Source: Gracilimonas sp040877545 (GTDB lineage: Bacteria > Bacteroidota > Rhodothermia > Balneolales > Balneolaceae). From it: a stretch of DNA of 64,000 bases. The stretch spans positions 1-64,000 of the forward strand of contig JBBDNN010000089.1 of NCBI GenBank assembly GCA_040877545.1. The letters run 5' to 3'. Below the pieces are notes generated by a model. It did not search any database and was not told where the DNA came from. It saw only the letters and a list, made by a program, of their open reading frames with translations. Below, in pieces: positions 53,873-61,496 of the stretch (positions within the stretch are counted from its first letter, which is position 1; the number at the start of each line of letters is the position of its first letter). The position numbers and the translations under genes were made by a program.

Positions 53873-55030
53873 ATGAAAAATTTCACTTACTCAATTATCA
53901 AAGTAGCAGCTGTAATATGTATAGTTGTAGGTTGTACTTCGCAAGAGTTACCTCAACAGGAGGATTTACCCATCGATAAAGAAGCCACGGAAGAAACCAA
54001 GGCTCTTTACCATAATCTAAGGGATTTGGCAAAAACCAAGGTTTTATATGGCCATCAGGATGATTTAGCCTATGGATATTCCTGGTGGGCAGAAGCCGGG
54101 CGTTCAGATGTGAAAGAAGTAACCGGCTCGTATCCTGCAGTTTATGGCTGGGAAATGGGCGATTTTCGTCAGGATGTGGAAGAAAACCTGGACGGGGTAA
54201 ATTTTGAAAGTATGAAAGGGTGGATTGAAGAAGGATATAACCGGGGCGGAATTATTACTATCGCCTGGCACATGAATCATCCTGTGACCGATGGCAGTTC
54301 CTGGGATCGAACTCCCGGAGTTGCAGCGGTAATTCCCGGTGGAGAAGAGCATGAAAAATTCAACGCCTGGCTGGATAAATTTGCTGGTTTTGTGAAAGAT
54401 CTGAAAGGTGAGAATGGGGAAGCTATCCCTGTTATTTTTCGTCCATATCACGAACATACCGGCTCCTGGTTTTGGTGGGGTGATGAACAATCCACCGTTG
54501 AAGAATATGTGGCTTTATGGCGCCATACGGTAGATTATTTCCGGGATGAACACGAAGTACATAACCTGCTTTATGCCTACTCACCAGACGGACAAAGTGG
54601 TACAGCCTTGAATAAATATTTCGAGAAGTATCCCGGTGATGATTATGTAGATATTTTAGGCCTGGATGATTATGGCAGCCTTAATGATCGAGATGTTACT
54701 GAATTCAGCGATGACCTTGCCTGGCTGGTGGAAGAAGCTGAAAAAAGGAATAAGATAGCCGCTCTTTCGGAAACCGGTCTTGATGGGTTATCACAAGAAA
54801 ATTGGTGGACGGAAAAGGTACTTGCTTCGCTGCAAGCAAATCCAAAGGCAGAAGGGATCGCCTATGTGCTTACCTGGCGAAATGCCAACCGGGAAAGAGA
54901 AGGGAGAGACCATTTTTTCGCCTCGTATCCTGATCATCCCAGTGCTCCGGATATGAAAGAATTCAGAGATTCCGACCTTATCCTTTTCGAAGACGAATTG
55001 CCAAATCTATACTTTTTCACTAGCAAATAA
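53873..55030 (+). CDS. GH26 endo-beta-1,4-mannanase lipoprotein
   Basis: A 385-residue GH26 enzyme anchored as a lipoprotein (lipobox VVGC, Cys21). The family motifs are VLYGHQDDLAYGYSWW, YGWEMGDF, ITIAWHMNHP, acid/base Glu194 in FRPYHEHTGSWFWWG and nucleophile Glu300 in ALSETGLDG. GH26 mannanases of this form release mannobiose, which matches the downstream mannobiose 2-epimerase/GH130 route. It starts 10 bp after the GH5 gene and is the last glycosidase of the locus. Confidence 0.93.
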   Translation: MKNFTYSIIKVAAVICIVVGCTSQELPQQEDLPIDKEATEETKALYHNLRDLAKTKVLYGHQDDLAYGYSWWAEAGRSDVKEVTGSYPAVYGWEMGDFRQDVEENLDGVNFESMKGWIEEGYNRGGIITIAWHMNHPVTDGSSWDRTPGVAAVIPGGEEHEKFNAWLDKFAGFVKDLKGENGEAIPVIFRPYHEHTGSWFWWGDEQSTVEEYVALWRHTVDYFRDEHEVHNLLYAYSPDGQSGTALNKYFEKYPGDDYVDILGLDDYGSLNDRDVTEFSDDLAWLVEEAEKRNKIAALSETGLDGLSQENWWTEKVLASLQANPKAEGIAYVLTWRNANREREGRDHFFASYPDHPSAPDMKEFRDSDLILFEDELPNLYFFTSK

Positions 55031-55322
55031 ACGAAATGAACATTATTCGGGAAATAAAATGCTGGTTAGAAAGTAGCCTCCATTAACTTTTCCAAAGTTT
55101 GATACGGGTAGGTTGTTGAAATGTCCTTGGGGTTAACTTTGAAAAAGTTAACCTTGGCGTGGAAAATAAATTTGGCATATACTAACTTTTCCTAAGTTGA
55201 AAAAGGGAAATAAATATGGCCACCAAATTACCCGGCAGCTAAAACTTTGGCAGAAAATATATTTATAATAGCGTTTTGTTTATAATTTCCAATAATTCAC
55301 TCTTCAAGCGGGGTACAAATTT
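55031..55322. repeat. Three evenly spaced 15-bp dyads in the gap before the aldo/keto reductase
   Basis: The gap holds three related dyads: AACTTTTCCAAAGTT (55085-55099), AACTTTGAAAAAGTT (55135-55149) and AACTTTTCCTAAGTT (55184-55198). Start-to-start spacing is 50 and 49 bp. The middle one extends to a perfect 10-bp stem, GGTTAACTTT 55131-55140 with AAAGTTAACC 55144-55153, loop GAA. They could be operators on one helix face for the reductase promoter, or a short repeated palindromic element. No gene is seen. Confidence 0.6.
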
Positions 55323-56309
55323 ATGAGTTTTCCAGACAACAGATATGATAAAATTCCATACAAGAGATGTGGGAAAAGCGGCTTAAGACTCCCGGTTCTA
55401 TCGTTAGGGCTATGGCATAATTTTGGTGGTAAGGCAGATATGGATGTTGCCCGTGATATACTGAAAACTGCTTTTAATAATGGAATTACCCATTTTGATC
55501 TGGCTAATAATTATGGGCCACCTCCGGGATCAGCGGAAGAAAATTTTGGGAAAATCCTGAAATCTGATTTTGCCGGCTATCGGGATGAACTGGTAATTTC
55601 TTCGAAAGCGGGATATAAAATGTGGGAAGGTCCGTATGGAGAATGGGGCTCGCGCAAGTACCTGGTTTCCAGTATCAACCAAAGCCTGAAACGCATGGAC
55701 CTGGATTACGTGGATATCTTCTATCATCACCGCCCCGACAACCGGACGCCTCTTGAAGAGACCATGATGGCGCTGGATCACATTGTTCGATCCGGTAAGG
55801 CAATCTATGCAGGAGTTTCCAATTACGATGGCAAACGCACCAGGCAAGCAAAAGAAATTTTAACCAGACTTGGAACTCCATTCATCATACATCAGCCTAA
55901 ATACAACATGTTTGAGCGGACTCCTGAAAAGGATCTTTTTCCAGTATTAAAAGAGGAAGGCCTCGGCTGTATTCCCTTTTCGCCACTTGCACAGGGATTA
56001 CTCACCAATAAGTATTTGGGAGGCATTCCAAAAGATTCCCGAATAGCCGACCCTGATGGTTTTTTATGGGAAGTTGATCTTGATGCGAAGCTATCTCAAA
56101 TTAAAGCGCTTAATGAAGTCGCAAAGAACAGGGGGCAATCACTGGCGCAGCTCGCACTTGTGTGGATACTCAGGAAAGAAGTGGTGACATCCGTGCTAAT
56201 CGGCGTGAGCAAAAAAAGCCAGCTTCTGGATAATATCGCCGCTTTGGATAACCTTCAGTTATCAGCTAAAGAGGAATTACAGATTGAAGAAATTTTGAAG
56301 AACCGATAA
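55323..56309 (+). CDS. Aldo/keto reductase, YghZ-like
   Basis: A 328-residue NADPH-dependent TIM-barrel oxidoreductase of the AKR family. The opening RCGKSGLRLPVLSLGLWHNFG and ITHFDLANNYGPPPGSAEENFG closely follow the L-glyceraldehyde-3-phosphate reductase (YghZ) group. The catalytic tetrad Asp, Tyr, Lys (SSKAGYKMW) and His (FYHHRPD) is visible. It lies at the end of the mannan locus on the same strand, but a 292-bp gap with repeated dyads separates it. It may reduce a sugar-derived aldehyde. Confidence 0.9.
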   Translation: MSFPDNRYDKIPYKRCGKSGLRLPVLSLGLWHNFGGKADMDVARDILKTAFNNGITHFDLANNYGPPPGSAEENFGKILKSDFAGYRDELVISSKAGYKMWEGPYGEWGSRKYLVSSINQSLKRMDLDYVDIFYHHRPDNRTPLEETMMALDHIVRSGKAIYAGVSNYDGKRTRQAKEILTRLGTPFIIHQPKYNMFERTPEKDLFPVLKEEGLGCIPFSPLAQGLLTNKYLGGIPKDSRIADPDGFLWEVDLDAKLSQIKALNEVAKNRGQSLAQLALVWILRKEVVTSVLIGVSKKSQLLDNIAALDNLQLSAKEELQIEEILKNR

Positions 56310-56513
56310 ACGGGTCGCCTTCGCAGGATGTGCGAGGAGTATTTTCTGGTAAAAAAACACCCGGCCCCAACAGGATCAGATATTAATAGCTCCGTGTCAG
56401 AAAATCTTGTTTTCGTAAGCCGGGGTTATGTGATGCAAACTCCACTCAAATTTCATGCCACAAATACTGTATCATGCATCGACAATAGGCTATGCGATTT
56501 GTATCTTACAAAT

Positions 56514-57092
56514 ATGTTTAAAGTTAGAAATACAATATTATCAGACGATATTGCCACGGCAAAATTTGACTGTGATTTACCACGTTGCAAAGGTGCGTGC
56601 TGCGTAGTGGGAGATGCGGGTGCACCGGTTGTGAAGGGGGAAATACCCGTGCTACATAAAGCTTATCAAGTGCTAAAAGATGAGATGAGGCCGGAGTCGG
56701 TGGCAGTTGCCGAGCGGGAAGGCGTGGTAATTGGCTCAGAGAAAGCCGGTTACGAAATAGCCACTGTTAATAAGCAGGAATGCATTTTTGTGAAATATGA
56801 TGAAAATGAAGTCGCTTATTGCGCTATTCAAAAAGCTTATTTTGAAGGCCGGTTTAATTGGGAGAAACCAATAAGCTGCCATTTATTTCCTGTGCGGCTA
56901 AAACGCATAGCAGGTTTCGACTATGCCAATTTTGAATATGTACCCAAGCTTTGCTCGGTAGCTTGTGAAAAAGGAGAGAATGAAGGCACCTACCTGGCGG
57001 ATTTTCTTGAAAAACCATTGATAAGACGGTATGGAAAGGAATGGTTTTCAGAGTTTATAAATTATTGTAGAGAGAGTAGAACTAAAAAGTAA
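56514..57092 (+). CDS. DUF3109 family cysteine-rich protein
   Basis: A 192-residue protein starting MFKVRNTILSDDIATAKFDC. I prefer the start at 56514 because upstream codons to 56328 match nothing and lie past the typical N-terminus. The cysteine cluster CDLPRCKGACC (from Cys20), the later KQECIF, the AYCAIQKA and ISCHLFPVRL segments, and KLCSVAC form a metal-binding set typical of DUF3109/YkgJ-like proteins. A zinc or iron-sulfur site is likely; the biological role is unknown. rpoN begins 1 bp after its stop. Confidence 0.88.
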   Translation: MFKVRNTILSDDIATAKFDCDLPRCKGACCVVGDAGAPVVKGEIPVLHKAYQVLKDEMRPESVAVAEREGVVIGSEKAGYEIATVNKQECIFVKYDENEVAYCAIQKAYFEGRFNWEKPISCHLFPVRLKRIAGFDYANFEYVPKLCSVACEKGENEGTYLADFLEKPLIRRYGKEWFSEFINYCRESRTKK

Positions 57093-57093
57093 G

Positions 57094-58596
57094 ATGTTAC
57101 GTAATCAGCAAAATTTCAGGCAAAGCCAACAACAGAGCTTTCAGCAAAAACTGTCGCCACAACAGTTGCAGTATATAAAACTGCTTCAAATACCTACCAT
57201 TGCTTTAGAGCAGCGTATTAAGGAAGAGCTGGAAATTAACCCCGTACTCGAGGAAGTAGATCCTGCGGAGGAAGATCAGGTGAGTCTTGCCGAAGTAGAA
57301 GAGACCAAAAAGGAATCGGAAGAAGCTCTTGAAAGTCTCGAAGAACATGAGGTTGACTGGGATGAATTTGACAGTAACACCGAATTTGACGGCGAGAATT
57401 ATTCTTCCAATTATAACCCGAAGATAGAGGAATGGCGCGAACTCCCCAATCCATATTACGAATCTCAACTTGAAAGCCTGGAAGAGCAGGTTTCCTTGCT
57501 CGATCTTTCGGATGAGGAAGAATTGATTGCCGATCAGATTTTAGGCTCATTGGATGAAGATGGATATTTTCGCCGCGAGCCGGAAGCAGTGGTAGATAAT
57601 ATCGCCTTCAACCATGGTATTTTATTAACGGAAGAGGATGTAGAGCGAATCCGGCATAAAATTCAACAGTTAGATCCTATCGGAATAGCTTCCCGAAGTT
57701 TACAGGATTGTCTGCTTACCCAACTGAAAGGAACTTCTAAAAATCTGCCGGGCAGAGATCTGGCTATCAAAATTGTTGGAGAAGCCTGGAAGTTGTTTGA
57801 GAAAAAGCATTTCACCAAACTGCTGCACAAATTTGATGTGGATGAGCAAGAACTGAAAAAAGCATTTGAAGCCATTCGTCATATGGAACCCAAACCCGGG
57901 GCTTCCGCAGATGAGATGGAATCTACCCAAAATTATATTGAGCCGGATTTTGAAGTGTATTGGAAGGGAGCGACAAATGGAGAAACCAGTCGCGGTGAGT
58001 TTGTTATTTCCCTGAACCAAAGAAATGCTCCTTCATTACGAATTTCGCCAGAGTACAAGCAGATGTGGGATGAAATTAAAGCCAGGAAGAAGAAAAATAC
58101 CGATTCTGAAACACGATCTTTTATGAAAAGTAAGGTGGATTCTGCTCAGTGGTTTATTGAGTCAATCAGGCAGCGCCAGAATACTTTAATGAATACGATG
58201 AAAACTATTGTGGCCCTGCAGGAAGATTTCTTCAAGTACGGCGAAGGACTAAAGCCGATGATTCTGAAGGATGTGGCTGAACGGATTGGGATGGATATCT
58301 CAACCATATCCCGCGTGGTAAATGGTAAATATGTGCAGACAAATTTTGGTGTTTTTGAACTAAAATATTTTTTCAATGAAGGCCTCGAAATGGAGAATGG
58401 GGATGAAGTTTCGAACCGGCAGGTAAAAAATATCCTGCAAGACCTGATTGATAATGAAAACAAGCAGAAACCGCTCAGTGATCAGGAACTTGCCGAAATG
58501 CTGCAGGAAAAAGGGTATAGAGTGGCACGACGTACGGTAAGTAAATACCGGAAACAGCTAAACGAGCCGGTAGCCCGAATGCGAAAGCAGATTTAG
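57094..58596 (+). CDS. rpoN: RNA polymerase sigma-54 factor
   Basis: A 500-residue sigma-54. Region I is Gln/Leu-rich (SQQQSFQQKLSPQQLQYIKLLQ), followed by an acidic region II (~55-110). The core-binding domain is at ~120-300. The DNA-binding C-terminal part has the helix-turn-helix MDISTISRVVNGKYVQTNFG and the RpoN box ARRTVSKYRKQL. It requires bacterial enhancer-binding activators, none of which is encoded in this window. It follows the DUF3109 gene by 1 bp. Confidence 0.96.
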   Translation: MLRNQQNFRQSQQQSFQQKLSPQQLQYIKLLQIPTIALEQRIKEELEINPVLEEVDPAEEDQVSLAEVEETKKESEEALESLEEHEVDWDEFDSNTEFDGENYSSNYNPKIEEWRELPNPYYESQLESLEEQVSLLDLSDEEELIADQILGSLDEDGYFRREPEAVVDNIAFNHGILLTEEDVERIRHKIQQLDPIGIASRSLQDCLLTQLKGTSKNLPGRDLAIKIVGEAWKLFEKKHFTKLLHKFDVDEQELKKAFEAIRHMEPKPGASADEMESTQNYIEPDFEVYWKGATNGETSRGEFVISLNQRNAPSLRISPEYKQMWDEIKARKKKNTDSETRSFMKSKVDSAQWFIESIRQRQNTLMNTMKTIVALQEDFFKYGEGLKPMILKDVAERIGMDISTISRVVNGKYVQTNFGVFELKYFFNEGLEMENGDEVSNRQVKNILQDLIDNENKQKPLSDQELAEMLQEKGYRVARRTVSKYRKQLNEPVARMRKQI

Positions 58597-59126
58597 TGGC
58601 TTCGCGAGTGGGATTGAGGGGATTTTACCTGATTTGTTTACCGCAGTCAGCTAACATACCTACCGCTTGTGTATTGCTGGATTAAACCCGGAAGCCCCTA
58701 AATATTCCATCACCCGGCTCTCTTCGAATTGAATCGACTTTTTCCTAATCAAACAGAGCCGAATGATGGGGTTGTGTGGAAATATCCATCATTCCGTTTC
58801 CCTCAACCATGGATAAGAATTTTGTACTGTATCGAAACGGGGTGATGGATCTGCTGGATTAAACCCGGAAGCCCCTAAATATTCCATCACCCGGCTCTCT
58901 TCGAATTGAATCGACTTTTTCCTAATCAAACAGAGCCGAATGATGGGGTTTATGTGGAAATATCCATCATTTCGTTTCCCTCAACCATGGATAAGAATTT
59001 TGTACTGTCTCGAAACGGGGTGATGGATTTGCTGGACAGGCCGGAAGCTCTTCCCCTCGTTCCGTATCTCAGGAGGTTGAGAACGAGGGAAACTTAAATG
59101 ACGGCTTTAATATTTCGATAAAAGTT
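58597..59126. other. Gene-free gap between rpoN and thrC
   Basis: A 530-bp convergent intergenic region. It is mostly the tandem duplication listed separately. To its right is a 9-bp inverted repeat, CCCTCGTTC 59054-59062 with GAACGAGGG 59081-59089, without a clear T-run. Short open frames inside the repeat do not resemble genes. Confidence 0.6.
58675..59036. repeat. 177-bp tandem duplication with a four-stem junction fold
   Basis: Two near-identical copies, 58675-58851 and 58852-59029, differ by about four substitutions and one inserted base; a 7-bp start of a third copy follows. In copy 1 the stems abut without gaps: P1 CCATCACCC 58707-58715 with GGGTGATGG 58840-58848; P2 GGCTCT 58716-58721 with AGAGCC 58755-58760; P3 GAATGATGG 58761-58769 with CCATCATTC 58786-58794; P4 CGTTTC 58795-58800 with GAAACG 58834-58839. 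Copy 2 keeps all four; its P3 change yields a G-U pair. It lies between convergent rpoN and thrC. Confidence 0.85.
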
Positions 59127-60413
59127 TCACCTCAACAAAAAGCTTTTGAAATCTTCAAAGCTATTTTTAAAGGGTATCGATTGCTTTTCCTTGTTCTGAA
59201 AATCTACCACAGGCTGTAAGAGTTTTCCGGTTTCTTTTTCTACTACATCACGGAATTTATAGGGATGAGCGGTTTCCAGGAAAATACCGATTCCGGCATT
59301 TTGGCCCAAATAATCCGTCGCTCCTAAATAACCCACGGCGCCATGGGGATCTAAAATATAGCCGGTTTCCTTATATGCTTTCCGAATGGCTTTGCGGGTC
59401 TCATCATCTGAAAAAGAATATCCGGTGATATTTTTTTTCATCTGCTGATGTGAGCCTGAATGGAGGTCCAGTATTCGCACAAAGTTGCTGGGATCGCCAA
59501 CATCCATGGCATTGGATATAGTTTGAATGCTGGGTTTTGGATTGTATTTCGTTGTTTGCAGGTATTCGGGAACGGTGTCATTTACATTTGAACAGGCCAG
59601 GAAATGTTTGACCGGCAAGCCTGTTTTATTGGCAATGAGCCCTGCTGAAAGATTTCCATAGTTACCACTCGGTACAGAAAAAATAACCTGATTTCTTTTC
59701 TCCTGCGAAAGCTGGGAAAGTGCATGAAAATAGTAAATGCTTTGCGGCAGTAACCTGGCAATGTTAATGGAATTGGCCGAAGTCAGATTTTTTTGTTTTC
59801 GAAGATCATCATCCAAAAACGCCTGTTTTACCAATTTTTGACAATCATCAAAAGTGCCGTCTATTTCTAAGGCGGTGATATTTTTGCCTAAGGTGGCCAT
59901 TTGTTGTTCCTGAAAATGACTGACTTTTGCCGTCGGATATAAAATTACCACATCAATATTTGGGACTTCAAAAAAACCGTGGGCTACCGCGCTGCCGGTA
60001 TCACCGGAGGTGGCAACCAGAACGGTTAATTTCGTATCGGTTTTTTCGCTGAAGTATCCCAGGCACCGCGCTAAAAATCGGGCACCGACATCTTTAAAGG
60101 CAAAGGTGGGCCCGTGAAATAATTCCAGGGTATATAAATCTTCGGAAACTTCAACTAATGGAATTTCAAAACTCAGAGTTTCCCGAATAATATTTGAAAG
60201 ATCGTCATCGGGAATTTCACCATCCACAAAATGACGCAGCACTTCGAAGCCGATTTCAGCTAAAGTAAAATCACTCAATCCTTCAAAAAAAGAGGGCGGA
60301 AGCTGCGGGATTCGCCCTGGCATGTACAGGCCGTTATCACTGGGTAACCCGTTGAAGATGGCCTGCCGAAAGGAAGCGGGTTCCGATTGGTGATTTGTGC
60401 TGTAGTATTGCAT
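59127..60413 (-). CDS. thrC: Threonine synthase
   Basis: A 428-residue PLP enzyme making threonine from O-phosphohomoserine. The start at 60413 (MQYYSTNHQSEPASFRQAI) gives the canonical N-terminus; a longer frame adds a low-complexity stretch encoded by short tandem repeats. The PLP lysine is in HGPTFAFKDVGARFL, and VATSGDTGSAVAHGF and FSVPSGNYGNLSAG bind the phosphate and substrate. It is the last gene of thrA-thrB-thrC, 102 bp after thrB. Confidence 0.95.
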   Translation of the reverse strand: MQYYSTNHQSEPASFRQAIFNGLPSDNGLYMPGRIPQLPPSFFEGLSDFTLAEIGFEVLRHFVDGEIPDDDLSNIIRETLSFEIPLVEVSEDLYTLELFHGPTFAFKDVGARFLARCLGYFSEKTDTKLTVLVATSGDTGSAVAHGFFEVPNIDVVILYPTAKVSHFQEQQMATLGKNITALEIDGTFDDCQKLVKQAFLDDDLRKQKNLTSANSINIARLLPQSIYYFHALSQLSQEKRNQVIFSVPSGNYGNLSAGLIANKTGLPVKHFLACSNVNDTVPEYLQTTKYNPKPSIQTISNAMDVGDPSNFVRILDLHSGSHQQMKKNITGYSFSDDETRKAIRKAYKETGYILDPHGAVGYLGATDYLGQNAGIGIFLETAHPYKFRDVVEKETGKLLQPVVDFQNKEKQSIPFKNSFEDFKSFLLR

Positions 60414-60515
60414 TTGGGATTTGGTGTATTGATGTATTGATGTATTTGTTAATTGAGTATTAGGTTGTGGAGCCAATTGCGCCACAGGAAACTTTACTAC
60501 AATTAAAAACCCTGT

Positions 60516-61451
60516 TTACTGATCACTGATTACACAGCCTTTTTTGTTTATTGGTGATACATGGTTGAAAAAACCTAACCCAATTTCGGAGAATAACTTA
60601 TGGAATGCATCTGAAACTGATTCGGCTGCTTTTCTGCCGCGGCTTAGGGCGAAAATGGAGGGGCCGGAACCGGAGATGCTGCATCCCAGGGCGCCGCTTT
60701 TTAGTGCGTATTTCTGAGCATCATAAAATGAAGGTATGAGCATTCCGCGGATGGGTTCGGCCACTACATCCTGAAGCGAACGGCCAATTAAGTCGTAATC
60801 TGACTTTGCCAATCCGCTTACCAGTCCGGCGATATTTCCCCATTGGGTGATGGCATCTTTTAGCTCGATTTGTTTCCTCAGCATTTTCTTGGCATCCGAT
60901 GTTCTGATTTCAATCTGTGGATGAACAATGGTGGCAAATAAATCATCGGGAAAATCCAGGTGAATCACATCCAGAGGCGAGTAACTTCGAATCAATATAA
61001 ATCCACCGAGTAAAGAAGGAGCCACATTATCGGCGTGGGGGATTCCAGAGGCGAGTTTTTCACCTTCCATCGCAAATTGAACCAGTTCCACTCTTGTGAA
61101 GGGATTCTCCAGCAATTCATTCACCCCGAAAACAGCCGCAGCCGAACTTGAGGCGCTGGAACCGAGCCCGCTGCCGGGTTTTACTTTTTTGGTGAGTTCA
61201 AATTCAAAACCGAAATCCGGCTTCTCCGCCAAAGCATCCAGCAATGCCCGGACAGAAACAGTGACCACATTTTCATCCGCATTTTTGGAAAGCTGATCGT
61301 CTCCGTGGATTTCAGAAATAATCAGTCCCGGTTTTTTTGTTTTGCGGATGATGAGTTCATCGCCGATACCTTCGAGCGCGAAACCCATCACATCAAATCC
61401 ACAAGCCACATTGGCTACCGTTGCCGGGGCAAATACTTTAATTGAATTCAT
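60516..61451 (-). CDS. thrB: Homoserine kinase
   Basis: A 311-residue GHMP kinase phosphorylating homoserine. It starts MNSIKVFAPATVANVACGFD; the ATG at 61451 is favoured over an upstream in-frame TTG at 61469, which falls inside a palindrome. The ATP loop is VKPGSGLGSSASSSAAAV, and the C-terminal motif is GCSISGSGPSIFAL. It lies 45 bp after thrA and 102 bp before thrC on the same strand. Confidence 0.95.
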   Translation of the reverse strand: MNSIKVFAPATVANVACGFDVMGFALEGIGDELIIRKTKKPGLIISEIHGDDQLSKNADENVVTVSVRALLDALAEKPDFGFEFELTKKVKPGSGLGSSASSSAAAVFGVNELLENPFTRVELVQFAMEGEKLASGIPHADNVAPSLLGGFILIRSYSPLDVIHLDFPDDLFATIVHPQIEIRTSDAKKMLRKQIELKDAITQWGNIAGLVSGLAKSDYDLIGRSLQDVVAEPIRGMLIPSFYDAQKYALKSGALGCSISGSGPSIFALSRGRKAAESVSDAFHKLFSEIGLGFFNHVSPINKKGCVISDQ

Positions 61452-61464
61452 AGGCTTGTTATAT

Positions 61465-61488
61465 GACAAGGGGTTGCAACCCCTTGTC
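61465..61488. repeat. Perfect 24-bp palindrome between thrA and thrB
   Basis: The arms are GACAAGGGGTTG (61465-61476) and CAACCCCTTGTC (61477-61488), with no mismatch and no spacer. It begins 8 bp after the thrA stop and ends 13 bp before the thrB ATG. There is no T-run, so it is not a terminator; an RNA-processing or stability hairpin or a REP-like element is more likely. Confidence 0.8.
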
Positions 61489-61496
61489 TAATCATG

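Noticed and set aside
58906..59097. 63-residue frame inside the tandem duplication
   Set aside because: It exists only through the second repeat copy, crosses structural stems and is not preserved in copy 1.
60414..60485. N-terminal extension of threonine synthase
   Set aside because: It is built from short tandem repeats (TGTATTGA-like) and the standard N-terminus starts at 60413.
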